Shown here one piece after another: positions 34,787-42,952 of a DNA stretch of 53,945 nucleotides (position 1 is the first letter of the stretch; each line of letters opens with the position of its first letter). The DNA is from Candidatus Aminicenantota bacterium (lineage in GTDB: Bacteria > Acidobacteriota > Aminicenantia > JAMOAD01). The position numbers and the translations under genes were made by a program. The DNA is taken from assembly GCA_027031485.1 (NCBI GenBank), contig JALVQI010000004.1, positions 1 to 53,945 on the forward strand. The letters run 5' to 3'. The notes below the pieces were generated by a model that searched no databases, was not told the origin of the DNA, and saw nothing but the letters and a program-made list of their open reading frames with translations.

Positions 34787-35911
34787 TCACAAAATAATGT
34801 TGAAATTTCTTGGGTCTACAGAAATCGTTAAAATTCTTGCTTTATAAGTTCCGGTTAATGTATATTGATTTTCATCTCCGATAATAGGAATTTTATTTGT
34901 AATATTCCCCTTTCCCGAATAATCATCTGTGAGCATAACAACCCTTATTGTTACTTCCTTTAATTGTTTCTGTCGTATGGAATCAATAAATGTTTCGCAG
35001 TTGTTATTGTTGGAACACGGATTTTCAAAAGGATTTGTCCATTTATTTGAATCTTTTGCACAGTAGTCCACCTCTGTAGTAAGATCATTTAAATCCGGGA
35101 TAATTGTATAAACTATCTGGATATCCCATATATTTTCAGCCTCCACTCCTTTGACTACAGTTTGATTGTTAAGCGCATCTGCCTGCCCCTTCGTATCTGT
35201 TATTCTAATCAGTTTTCTCACATTTCTCTTTTTCTCCCGGTCATAAACCTGTTGGACAAGATAAATAGAAAAAGAATAAAGTTTTATTACAGGGGTTCCT
35301 GAAGGATAAACTATATTATCACCATCCTGTGTGGCAGGTTGAATTAAATTATCCTTATAGTTGGTGGTGTTTAATAATCCAGAATAGTAAACTGCTGAAG
35401 CTCTTATTGACAGACTATTCGCGTTTACCCCTGTCACATAAAAAACATAATAACCATTTTGAGTAATAACGAGACCTTTGTCTCCAACAGACCAGGCATA
35501 TATATTCCCTGTTATATCCTTTCTATAGGTAGTTTTAACAGAGAGTTGAGTTGAAGAGGAGGGATTAAAATTTGAAGTAAGGCTTGTTACCGCGTTGGGT
35601 TCTCCCTTTGCTATTATTATCCCGTCAGCAAAATTTGTATTATTTAAGGGAAATATTCCATTAAAATAAGGAGTTGTTTTCAGAAAACCACCCGTGTTTA
35701 AAAGAGTTAAAACAGCTCCCGCGTCCTTTAATTCTTCGGAAAGGTTTGATAAAACAAACCTTGACTCCTGCATCAACCTGACTCTGGCTTGCTCGGTGGA
35801 AGCAACATTTCTATAATATATTATCATTGTATAAAGACCACCGAGGATGAATGCCATCATAGCCATGTATACCAGAGCCTCTACGAGAGTAAATCCTTTG
35901 TTTTTTATCAT
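34787..35911 (-). CDS. PilW-like minor pilin
   Basis: Prepilin leader MIKNKG with cleavage before FTLVEALVYMAMM, including the conserved Glu5 of the mature protein. At 374 residues it is long, as PilW proteins are. A cysteine-bearing segment (DYCAKDSNKW...NPCSNNNNCE) lies near residue 275-300. The start has AGGAGGA at 5 nt, encoded by the C-terminal RGG of PilV. Part of a fimU-pilV-pilW-pilX-pilY1 order as in Pseudomonas. Confidence 0.85.
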   Translation of the reverse strand: MIKNKGFTLVEALVYMAMMAFILGGLYTMIIYYRNVASTEQARVRLMQESRFVLSNLSEELKDAGAVLTLLNTGGFLKTTPYFNGIFPLNNTNFADGIIIAKGEPNAVTSLTSNFNPSSSTQLSVKTTYRKDITGNIYAWSVGDKGLVITQNGYYVFYVTGVNANSLSIRASAVYYSGLLNTTNYKDNLIQPATQDGDNIVYPSGTPVIKLYSFSIYLVQQVYDREKKRNVRKLIRITDTKGQADALNNQTVVKGVEAENIWDIQIVYTIIPDLNDLTTEVDYCAKDSNKWTNPFENPCSNNNNCETFIDSIRQKQLKEVTIRVVMLTDDYSGKGNITNKIPIIGDENQYTLTGTYKARILTISVDPRNFNIIL

Positions 35912-35912
35912 C

Positions 35913-36353
35913 TTATCCTCCTCTCTTTGTGGTTAATACAACCCTGAAAGGATACTTGTTTCCTCTTTTCCCGTATTCGACTATTACCTTTATATCCAAT
36001 AGCTCATTATTATTCGGATCCTGAGTAATTATCGTGGTTCTTTTCATACCCTTATAATCTTTAAGATTATTATATTTTGATTTTATGAAAGGGGTATTGC
36101 TGTTACCTGGATGTGAAAAATCTTCCACTATCGTACTTCCTATAACTCCCATATCATTTAATTGATCCTTTTTGTATTTTAGTACCTCTTCTACTCTTTC
36201 TTCAGCAAGGGATATCGCAAGATTTTTTTCTCTTGTTTTGCTGTTAGTATATATTTGGGCTGAAAAACCAGCCAGAATAGCTGTAACTATAAAAGCTAAA
36301 ATTCCCAACGCAATTAAAGCTTCAAGCAGGGAAAAACCTTTTTTATTTTTCAA
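35913..36353 (-). CDS. PilV-like minor pilin
   Basis: Leader (M)KNKKG with cleavage before FSLLEALIALGILAF; the protein is 146 residues. The start is TTG with GGAGG at 8 nt, encoded by the C-terminal GGI of the upstream pilin (11-nt overlap). The SLLEALIALGIL segment and ISLAEERVEEVL are typical of PilV/type IV pilus modification proteins. Confidence 0.82.
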   Translation of the reverse strand: MKNKKGFSLLEALIALGILAFIVTAILAGFSAQIYTNSKTREKNLAISLAEERVEEVLKYKKDQLNDMGVIGSTIVEDFSHPGNSNTPFIKSKYNNLKDYKGMKRTTIITQDPNNNELLDIKVIVEYGKRGNKYPFRVVLTTKRGG

Positions 36354-36858
36354 CTTTAATACCTCCGTATGGATAAATTCTTATTGTCCTTTGATAAATA
36401 AGAGGATTGGAAAGAGAACCGTCTCCTTTCCTAATCCAGATCCTTAAAATGATTTCGGAAGGAAGAGCTGTGGGATTCGATAGATCTGAGACCTTTTTTA
36501 CCTCGCCCCTTGAGTTTATGGCAAAATCCGTTACATCATTTCCTCCAGGAGTAAAAAACATCTTTCCTTCCATAGGTTGTCTTCTTTTTACTACTACAAA
36601 TTGTGATAAGTCTCCTATTTTCTTTTGCTTATCAATTGTGTATGTTTTTCCATCATTTTTAAAATCAATCTTAACCCATCTATTCTCTTTTGAAGCAAGC
36701 TCCTTTGCATAGGCAATATCCGCTATTATTTTGTTTACACCTCCGGAAAACTTTGATTTTGTGATTACATTGCTTGCTATATTGATGCTCACTATGAGCA
36801 AAACTCCGGCAATTACCATTACAACTAAAAGTTCAACAAGAGAAAATCCTCTTTTCAT
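36343..36858 (-). CDS. FimU/GspH-like minor pilin
   Basis: Short leader MKRG, cleavage before FSLVELLVVMVIAGVLL with Glu5 present. The rest shows the GspH/FimU pattern (NKIIADIAYAKELASKENRWVKIDF, FTPGG, INSRGEV). At 171 residues it fits FimU. GGAGGAAG precedes the ATG. First gene of the pilin-PilY1 operon. Confidence 0.85.
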   Translation of the reverse strand: MKRGFSLVELLVVMVIAGVLLIVSINIASNVITKSKFSGGVNKIIADIAYAKELASKENRWVKIDFKNDGKTYTIDKQKKIGDLSQFVVVKRRQPMEGKMFFTPGGNDVTDFAINSRGEVKKVSDLSNPTALPSEIILRIWIRKGDGSLSNPLIYQRTIRIYPYGGIKVEK

Positions 36859-36876
36859 ATCTTCCTCCGATTTTTT

Positions 36877-36882
36877 ATTATA
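36877..36882 (-). promoter_or_regulatory. candidate -10 box of the pilin operon
   Basis: An exact TATAAT lies 18 nt ahead of the fimU-like start codon (minus strand), but no acceptable -35 is found at 16-18 nt, suggesting a weak or activator-dependent promoter. Confidence 0.35.
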
Positions 36883-36912
36883 AAAAAATATGCCATTAAA
36901 AAGATAGCCTAT

Positions 36913-36948
36913 ATTCTTTTAATAATCAATACCTTGATTAAAAAGAAT
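36913..36948. other. AT-rich hairpin between mpl and the pilin operon
   Basis: The arms ATTCTTTT-AA-TAATCAA and TTGATTA-AAAAGAAT pair over 15 bp with a 2-nt bulge and a TACC loop. It could be a bidirectional terminator or regulator site; the stem lacks G/C, so strength is doubtful. Confidence 0.4.
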
Positions 36949-36959
36949 AAAAAAATTTT

Positions 36960-36976
36960 GTGTAAATATTTTACAC
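36960..36976. other. small palindrome at the mpl 3' end
   Basis: GTGTAAA-TAT-TTTACAC is a perfect 7-bp inverted repeat that ends on the first base of the mpl stop codon (plus-strand order). It could be an operator half-pair for the downstream pilin operon. Confidence 0.35.
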
Positions 36977-38406
36977 TAATTCCCGCATTTTTCTCTTCGG
37001 TTTTTTAAAGCTTCCCTTAACTCAATCTCTAAATTCAGCCGTGTGCTGTTTGACAGTATTAATATAACATAATTTCCATCTTTTATATCTCTCCTTACCT
37101 TTTCTACAACTATTTCACTTCTATTCATCTTTCCTTCAAAAAGAGAAACTTCTTTTAAACTCCCTATTAAACTTTTTTTCATAGCTTTTAAGTTAAGTCT
37201 ATCATCGCAGGGAATTTTTTCTTTACCTTTTATATCAAGGATATAAATTAAATCTGACTCCTTTAATGAATTTACCAGTTTTTTCTGAAATATTTTTTTT
37301 CTTAGCGACCATGAAGCCGGTTCAAAAATAGTCAGGATTTTTTTATCAGGGAAACTATTTTTAACACTTTTTATCGTTTTCTCTATTGATGTAGGGTGAT
37401 GAGCAAAATCATCAATTAGTGTAACCCTTTCAGAATCATACAGTATCTCCTGCCTTCTTTTAACTCCTTTAAAATCCGCAATAATTTTCTTGATTTTTTC
37501 AATTTTTACTCCGTTCTCATAGAGAAAATATATAGAAGGCAGAGCATTTTCTATATTGTATTCACCTATTAGATTTAATTCAAATTCCCCGACTCTCCTA
37601 TTGTTAATAAAAACTTCGAACACATAGGGAAAGCTTTTATTTCCCAATTCATAGAAAACATCATCATTTTTCTTTTTCCCGTAAGTAATATTCTTTGAGA
37701 AACTGAATGGGACCAAAGATAATGCTTTTTTAGAGGAGGAAGGAAAAAAGACTTTACCCTCCGAGGGGATTTCTCTTAACAAAAATTTAAAAGCTTTCAC
37801 ATACTCCTTTTCCGATGAGAAAATATCCACATGATCATATTCAAGTGATTTTAAGATAAGTATATTTGGGAAGTAGTGAAAGAATTTGCTGTGTTTATCA
37901 AAAAAAGATGTCTCGTATTCATCACCTTCAACCACAAAAAATTTACCATTCCCTAACCTGTAATTTTTTCCAGAGTTCACAGGAATTCCACCGATGAAAA
38001 ATCCAGGAGCAAATCCGGCTTTTTCCAGACTGTAAGCCAAAAGAGATGCTGTTGTAGTTTTTCCATGAGTCCCTGCAACCACTATTCTTTCCCTGTCTTT
38101 TAAAAAAAAATAGCGAAGGGCTTCAGGCATTGATAAAAATTCATATCCTTTATTTAAAACAAATTCGCCCTCGGGGTTTCCCCTTCCCACGATATTTCCA
38201 ATTATTACAAGGTCAGGCTCAAAATCCTTAATGTTTTTTTCTGAAAAATTTTCATAAAGTTTCAAATTTAGTTTCTCGATTTCATTCCTTACAGGAGGAA
38301 AGCAAGCCCTATCTGAACCCCCCACCTCAAATCCCTTTTCTTTTAAAAGACCTGCAAGAGCAGACATGCCGGTACCGCAAATCCCAATCAAATAGATTCT
38401 TCTCAT
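36976..38406 (-). CDS. mpl: UDP-MurNAc:L-Ala-gamma-D-Glu-meso-DAP ligase (Mpl)
   Basis: Murein-peptide recycling ligase that attaches recovered tripeptide to UDP-MurNAc. MurC-like folds are present (YLIGICGTGMSALAGLL, ATP loop AGTHGKTTTASL), but the diagnostic segments are Mpl-type: IIGNIVGRGNPEGE and EGDEYETSFFDKHSKFFHY. 476 residues, near the Mpl norm. It presupposes DAP-containing peptidoglycan, consistent with MurE. It overlaps the FIST-like gene by 4 nt (ATGA). Confidence 0.9.
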   Translation of the reverse strand: MRRIYLIGICGTGMSALAGLLKEKGFEVGGSDRACFPPVRNEIEKLNLKLYENFSEKNIKDFEPDLVIIGNIVGRGNPEGEFVLNKGYEFLSMPEALRYFFLKDRERIVVAGTHGKTTTASLLAYSLEKAGFAPGFFIGGIPVNSGKNYRLGNGKFFVVEGDEYETSFFDKHSKFFHYFPNILILKSLEYDHVDIFSSEKEYVKAFKFLLREIPSEGKVFFPSSSKKALSLVPFSFSKNITYGKKKNDDVFYELGNKSFPYVFEVFINNRRVGEFELNLIGEYNIENALPSIYFLYENGVKIEKIKKIIADFKGVKRRQEILYDSERVTLIDDFAHHPTSIEKTIKSVKNSFPDKKILTIFEPASWSLRKKIFQKKLVNSLKESDLIYILDIKGKEKIPCDDRLNLKAMKKSLIGSLKEVSLFEGKMNRSEIVVEKVRRDIKDGNYVILILSNSTRLNLEIELREALKNRREKCGN

Positions 38407-39209
38407 AAATCAACTCTTATAATGGTTTGCTCAGTTAATGATAAATCCGTATCTGAAAAACAGTAGAATTGAGAAGTTGTACCTATACCTAAAAACGGAT
38501 GTTTGGGTAAAATTTTTCTTACGATTTCAGGATAAACTGAAAAGCTCTGCCCCAGCAGTATAGAACCTGTTTTTTTTTCGCTACCAAAATTTTTATCTTT
38601 TCCCAATATGCTTGTAGAAAATTCCTCCTTTTTAAATAATCCGAGTAATAACATGGACTTTTCTGTAATTTTTGTATTGTAAAATATACCTGACTCATCA
38701 CTGTTTAATTTAGACTCTCCTATAAAACCTCCGACAACTTTAATGTTTGATTGTCTGGCTGATTCTGCAATATGTTTGAAAAGACTTTTTCTATAATAAA
38801 ACCCATCGTCTACAAAGATTAAAATCAGAAGATCATCTCCGTTTTTCCTGCCATGAAGATAGAGTAAGGATTCTTTAATCTTTTGATAAAGATTTTTACT
38901 ACCCCCCTCTATTAAAACAGGTTCTATTCTGATCCTATCCGATCTTAGTCTTCCTCCTATTACTCCCTTTTTGTAAAAACCAGAGCTTGTTATTATTGAG
39001 CCTGATGAGATTATACCAAAAACCAAATTATTTCCTTCGGTTTCTTTTAAAAAAATTTCTCTTACAAGATTGGGCTCTTTGTATGAATCTGTAACACTGA
39101 AGAAAAAGTAATCCTTTTCATTGCTATCCTTTAAAAGCTTTTTTATAACCTTCTCCCCTGCTTTTATTACATTACCATCTATGCTACATGCAACCTTTAG
39201 TGGGCTCAT
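38403..39209 (-). CDS. FIST-domain-like protein
   Basis: 268 residues without signal peptide. The pattern FGIISSGSIITSSGFYKKGVIGGRLRSD followed by LLILIFVDDGFYY and IKVVGGFIGES, and a C-terminal GSILLGQSFSVYPEI...LGIG, resembles FIST-N/FIST-C sensory domains, which bind small ligands such as amino acids. The match is by eye and moderate; the protein is shorter than usual FIST proteins (about 350-400). Coupled by 4-nt overlaps to hisS and mpl, which suggests an amino-acid or peptide-related role (inference). Confidence 0.45.
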   Translation of the reverse strand: MSPLKVACSIDGNVIKAGEKVIKKLLKDSNEKDYFFFSVTDSYKEPNLVREIFLKETEGNNLVFGIISSGSIITSSGFYKKGVIGGRLRSDRIRIEPVLIEGGSKNLYQKIKESLLYLHGRKNGDDLLILIFVDDGFYYRKSLFKHIAESARQSNIKVVGGFIGESKLNSDESGIFYNTKITEKSMLLLGLFKKEEFSTSILGKDKNFGSEKKTGSILLGQSFSVYPEIVRKILPKHPFLGIGTTSQFYCFSDTDLSLTEQTIIRVDL

Positions 39210-40519
39210 TTCAATCTATTTTTTATCTCCTCCAATAGATCTTCTCTATTGATTTTTATCTGGACATTCTCCGATAATATCTTGAGATTAAGTGTGTTCT
39301 CCTTTAATTCATTCTCCCCCATAATTATCATCAAATTTATTCCTTTTTTCAGAGCATAGTTTATCTGACCTCTCAGATCCTTGTTCCCTATATATAGTTC
39401 AGTGGAAATTTCATTTTCTCTCAAATATTCGGTTAATGAGATTAATTCCTTTTTCAGCCTTTTATCCTGAACAGCAACAAGAACATCAGTATAGGTCTTT
39501 TTGTCAAAAGGATACATATTAAGCTCATCCATTACCGTTATAATCCTCTCAAGACCTATTGAGCTTCCCGTGGCAGGAATATCTTTATTTGAAAAAATAC
39601 CTATAAGATTATCATATCTTCCGCCACCTGTGATACTACCTATTTTGGGAGAGGTTATCGTCGTTTCAAATATTGGCCCTGTATAATAATCCAATCCTCT
39701 GGCAAGGAATGGATTAAAGTTTATTGTTTTTGTCGGGATTTTAAAATCTTCAGCATAATTTATTAGCTCATTTATCTCTTCATAAAAAAGTGAAAAACCC
39801 TGAGTTTTTTCAAGTATTTTCTTCAGACTATTGATTTTTTCAGCATTAGTTCCTTTTACACCTAAAATATCTTCCATTCTTTTTACATTATCATCACTAA
39901 AGCCATATTTTTTGAGCTCCTCTTTTACTCCTTCAATTCCTATCTTATCAAGTTTATCTATTGCTCTTGCTATCAAAAACTCCTTTTCTTTTCCTTCTCC
40001 TAAATATTCTGTGAGAACATTAAAAATTTTTCTCGAATTTATGTTAATAGTGAAACTTTTAAATCCCAATTTAATAAGGACAGAATAGAGAACCTTTAAA
40101 ATCTCGGCATCAGCCAAAGTGGATCTGACACCAATTATGTCAATATCACACTGATAGAATTCTCTGAAACGCCCCTTTTGCGGCCTGTCAGCTCTCCATA
40201 CGGGTTGTATTTGATATCTTTTGAAAGGACGGGGTAATTCATTTAAATGGTTTGCAACAAATCTTGAAAAAGGGACTGTTAGATCATACCTCAAACCCAC
40301 CCTTCTTTTTCCTCTATCCTCAAAGGTGTAAAGTAATTTTTCCTCATCTCCATACTTACCTGATAAAGTCTCCCACAATTCTATGGCCGGGGTTTCTATC
40401 GGATCAAATCCATAGTTTCTGAATATTCTCTCTATTATCCCTATTACATAGTTTCTTTTTATCATTACTTCAGGAGTAAAATCTCTCATCCCTTTGTATG
40501 CAGAAACCTTAATACCCAT
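39206..40519 (-). CDS. hisS: histidyl-tRNA synthetase
   Basis: Class II synthetase. Motif 2 is visible as FKRYQIQPVWRADRPQKGRFREFYQCDIDIIG, the histidine-specific segment as RGLDYYTGPIFE, and motif 3 as GSSIGLERI, with GGGRYDNLI before it. The C-terminal anticodon-binding domain starts near residue 335. At 437 residues it is normal. HisZ is unlikely because the catalytic motifs are complete. It starts 11 nt inside the DUF362 gene. Confidence 0.96.
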   Translation of the reverse strand: MGIKVSAYKGMRDFTPEVMIKRNYVIGIIERIFRNYGFDPIETPAIELWETLSGKYGDEEKLLYTFEDRGKRRVGLRYDLTVPFSRFVANHLNELPRPFKRYQIQPVWRADRPQKGRFREFYQCDIDIIGVRSTLADAEILKVLYSVLIKLGFKSFTININSRKIFNVLTEYLGEGKEKEFLIARAIDKLDKIGIEGVKEELKKYGFSDDNVKRMEDILGVKGTNAEKINSLKKILEKTQGFSLFYEEINELINYAEDFKIPTKTINFNPFLARGLDYYTGPIFETTITSPKIGSITGGGRYDNLIGIFSNKDIPATGSSIGLERIITVMDELNMYPFDKKTYTDVLVAVQDKRLKKELISLTEYLRENEISTELYIGNKDLRGQINYALKKGINLMIIMGENELKENTLNLKILSENVQIKINREDLLEEIKNRLK

Positions 40520-41450
40520 TGTTTATTTCTCTCCACTTTTTTTGGTTTTCAAAGTTAGGGTGGGCTCTGTATGGGAATTTCACATAATCAAGTCTCTCCC
40601 CTATAACAGCTCTGAAGTCTGTTGAGCCCAATCTTTTTTTTCTGGCATAATGTATGTACCCTATATCATCGGGTTTAAATCCCATTACATAGGAACAAAG
40701 TGCATCCGCTTTAACAAAGTCCGTGGAGGCGATAGCAAAGCCGTGAAAAACAGGGCTTCCTTTCAAAGGCCCTCTTCCCTCCATACCATACAATCCGTCA
40801 ATAATGCTAAGGTCAGGGTGGATTCTTGTCACAAGTTCCACAAGGTTTCTGTGAGCAACCCTGATTGCATGTAAAAATCTTGGCATTGAGTAAAGGCTTC
40901 TCTTACTCCCATCTTCATACCTTACTCCGAAAAGTTTCAGCTTGTCCTTCGGGTGGACAAAGCCAATCATATTAAGCATTCCCAGAGATAGTATCAAAAA
41001 ATCGTGGGTTTTCGGAGGAACGAGGGAGACCATATAATCGTATTTCGGCCTTACTATTCTAACTGTTTCCCTGGTCCCATCTATCAATTGAACGGACATT
41101 GTCTCATTATGCTCCATCTCATCAAGGTCAAGAAGTGAAACATTAAATCTCTCCAATTGTGTATAATTGAATCTTTTGAAAATTTCCGTGGTGGGTTTAT
41201 TATAATAAAAGCCCTGAGAGCCCTCCGCTATAATTATATTTTTTATCGAAGGAAACCTCTTAAGATAACTAATTAAAATCTCAACAGCTTCAACATTTGT
41301 ATTAGAATAGATTTCCTTGAAACCCGGCAATGCCACCTTTATCAAAATTGTCTCTTTGTTGTAAAGCTGAATATCCTTTGAGATTAAATCAAGAACTTTG
41401 TAAATATTATCCTTCCTCTTTGCATATTTTACCAGTGCTATTTTTTTCAT
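40509..41450 (-). CDS. DUF362-family protein
   Basis: 313 residues with the DUF362 pattern: ETILIKVALPG near residue 33, MVSLVPPKTHDFLILSLGMLNMIGFV, and the signature IIDGLYGMEGRGPLKGSPV. Many relatives carry a ferredoxin domain; none is present here. Biochemical function is unknown. First gene of a four-gene operon with hisS, the FIST-like gene and mpl, behind a clear promoter. Confidence 0.8.
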   Translation of the reverse strand: MKKIALVKYAKRKDNIYKVLDLISKDIQLYNKETILIKVALPGFKEIYSNTNVEAVEILISYLKRFPSIKNIIIAEGSQGFYYNKPTTEIFKRFNYTQLERFNVSLLDLDEMEHNETMSVQLIDGTRETVRIVRPKYDYMVSLVPPKTHDFLILSLGMLNMIGFVHPKDKLKLFGVRYEDGSKRSLYSMPRFLHAIRVAHRNLVELVTRIHPDLSIIDGLYGMEGRGPLKGSPVFHGFAIASTDFVKADALCSYVMGFKPDDIGYIHYARKKRLGSTDFRAVIGERLDYVKFPYRAHPNFENQKKWREINNGY

Positions 41451-41475
41451 TTACCCTCTCTTTTTAAAGTATCAT

Positions 41476-41504
41476 ATGATAAATTCAAACGGATTTATTG
41501 TCAA
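41476..41504 (-). promoter_or_regulatory. promoter of DUF362-hisS-FIST-mpl operon
   Basis: On the minus strand TTGACA (41504-41499), 17-nt spacer, TATCAT (41481-41476), 25 nt before the start codon. Confidence 0.78.
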
Positions 41505-41622
41505 CCGCCTCACTTACCCGTCTTTTTTTCGTTAAATAAGAAAATTTTTCAATAAAAAATAATTCAAAAAGAAAGTTTCACCAAAGAAACATTAATCAAA
41601 AAAGATGGGGCAGAGGGGATTC

Positions 41623-41651
41623 TTGCTATCTTTCACTATTTGGTATATAAT
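41623..41651 (+). promoter_or_regulatory. promoter of tatA-methyltransferase
   Basis: TTGCTA (41623-41628), 17-nt spacer, TATAAT (41646-41651). GGAGG and the tatA ATG follow within 17 nt, so the leader is very short. Confidence 0.75.
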
Positions 41652-41667
41652 TTTTTCGGAGGTTAAG

Positions 41668-41856
41668 ATGTTTGGATCTTTAGGATTGCCAGAATTATTA
41701 TTAATAGCATTTATAATCGTTTTACTCTTCGGAGCGAACAAAATTCCTGAGGTTTTCAAAGGACTTGGAAAGGGCATAAAAAGCTTTAAAGAAGAGATGA
41801 AAAAGGATGAGGCGGATAAAAAAGAAGAGAAAGAAAATAAAAAAATCCAGGATTAA
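41668..41856 (+). CDS. tatA: Sec-independent translocase subunit TatA
   Basis: 62-residue twin-arginine translocation pore subunit. Short membrane span ([25 protein letters not shown]), the FG hinge, the amphipathic helix ([16 protein letters not shown]) and an acidic/basic tail are all present. The ATG at 41668 has GGAGG at 6 nt; the in-frame start at 41605 lies upstream of the promoter's -10 and is rejected. tatC is not in the window. Confidence 0.93.
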   Translation: MFGSLGLPELLLIAFIIVLLFGANKIPEVFKGLGKGIKSFKEEMKKDEADKKEEKENKKIQD

Positions 41857-42881
41857 TGAAAAGGTATATTGAAGGCCTTGAGAGAGAGGAAAAGGAGTTA
41901 GAAGAACAACTAAAAGAAATAGATAAAAGATTAAGAAATTTCAAAGGTTTTAAAGCTCTATTTTCGATTGCTTCCATTATTAAATTAATCCAGAAAAAAG
42001 AGGAAATTTTATTAAAATTAATAGATGTAAAAGACAGAAAGTGGGATGCGCTCTCCAACAATCATGCAACCCTTCATTTTAAAAGCATTTTATGGCAAAT
42101 TGACAGGCTTTCAGCTACCTATGAAGATGTTAGAACCCTTCTTCTTGAATTTAATGAAATCGGAGAGACTTTAAGAAAGCTTAAAAATGGAGAGAAAATA
42201 GAAGAGAGTGAAAAAGAAGAGATACTCTCAATAATAGAGCTTGCAGATTATTCATCTTTTGAAAGAAGGTTTAGAAAGGAGGAGGAGCTTAAAAAATCTC
42301 TGAAAAGCTATATCAAATATTTTCCTGAAAATGGGCTTATTCTTGACCTTGGTTGCGGAAGAGGGGAGTTTTTAGAAGTTCTCGAAAAAAATGGTAGATT
42401 CGGAATCGGTGTTGATATTGATGATGGTATGGTGAAGATAGCCAAAAGAAAGGGACTAAAAGTTTATAAAGATGATCTTTTAACTTTTCTTGAGAAGAGG
42501 GAGGATAATTCACTTGATGGAATTTTTTCATCGCAGGTTATTGAACACTTAAAATATAGTGAAATAAAAAAGTTAATTAACCTGAGCTATAAAAAACTAA
42601 AAAACGGAGGTACCCTTATTTTTGAAACAGTAAATCCACTCTCCTGGTTTTCCTTTTCCCAGATATTTTTGCTTGACCCGACTCACAAAACAGCTGTCCA
42701 TCCCGAATTAATGAGATTCTTATTTGAAAAAAACGGATTCTCCTCCGTTGAAATAATTTTCTCCGTGCCTCCTGATATCAAATTAAAGGAAACTGAGGAT
42801 TCAACAATGAACTATAATATTGACCTTTTAAACAAATATCTTTTTTCAGAAACCAATTTTGCAATAAAAGGGAAAAAATAG
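41856..42881 (+). CDS. WbdD-like class I SAM methyltransferase with coiled-coil N-terminus
   Basis: 341 residues. Residues 1-145 form a long helical/coiled-coil region. The methyltransferase domain begins near 160 with LILDLGCGRGEFLEVLEKNG, then GVDIDDGMVKIAKRKGL, SSQVIEHL and FETVNPLSWFSFSQIFLLDPTHKTAVHPEL. The last segment resembles O-antigen chain-terminating methyltransferases (WbdD type), which cap surface polysaccharide. No kinase domain is present. It starts in a TAATG overlap with tatA. Confidence 0.75.
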   Translation: MKRYIEGLEREEKELEEQLKEIDKRLRNFKGFKALFSIASIIKLIQKKEEILLKLIDVKDRKWDALSNNHATLHFKSILWQIDRLSATYEDVRTLLLEFNEIGETLRKLKNGEKIEESEKEEILSIIELADYSSFERRFRKEEELKKSLKSYIKYFPENGLILDLGCGRGEFLEVLEKNGRFGIGVDIDDGMVKIAKRKGLKVYKDDLLTFLEKREDNSLDGIFSSQVIEHLKYSEIKKLINLSYKKLKNGGTLIFETVNPLSWFSFSQIFLLDPTHKTAVHPELMRFLFEKNGFSSVEIIFSVPPDIKLKETEDSTMNYNIDLLNKYLFSETNFAIKGKK

Positions 42882-42891
42882 TTTGCAAATG

Positions 42892-42920
42892 TTGATAAGT
42901 AGTAATTTTTATTTTATAAT
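42892..42920 (+). promoter_or_regulatory. promoter of pckA operon
   Basis: TTGATA (42892-42897), 17-nt spacer, TATAAT (42915-42920), 33 nt before the pckA start codon. Confidence 0.78.
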
Positions 42921-42952
42921 CCTATAATTTATTATAAGGAGGTGGTTTTTTC

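Noticed and set aside
36880-36900. Sigma-54 promoter ahead of the pilin operon (TGGCA seen)
   Set aside because: The -12 GC element is absent at the required spacing.
36976-38406. Second murC gene
   Set aside because: The GNIVGRGNPEGE and GDEYETSFFDKHSKF segments are Mpl-specific; a full murC exists at 11697-13064.
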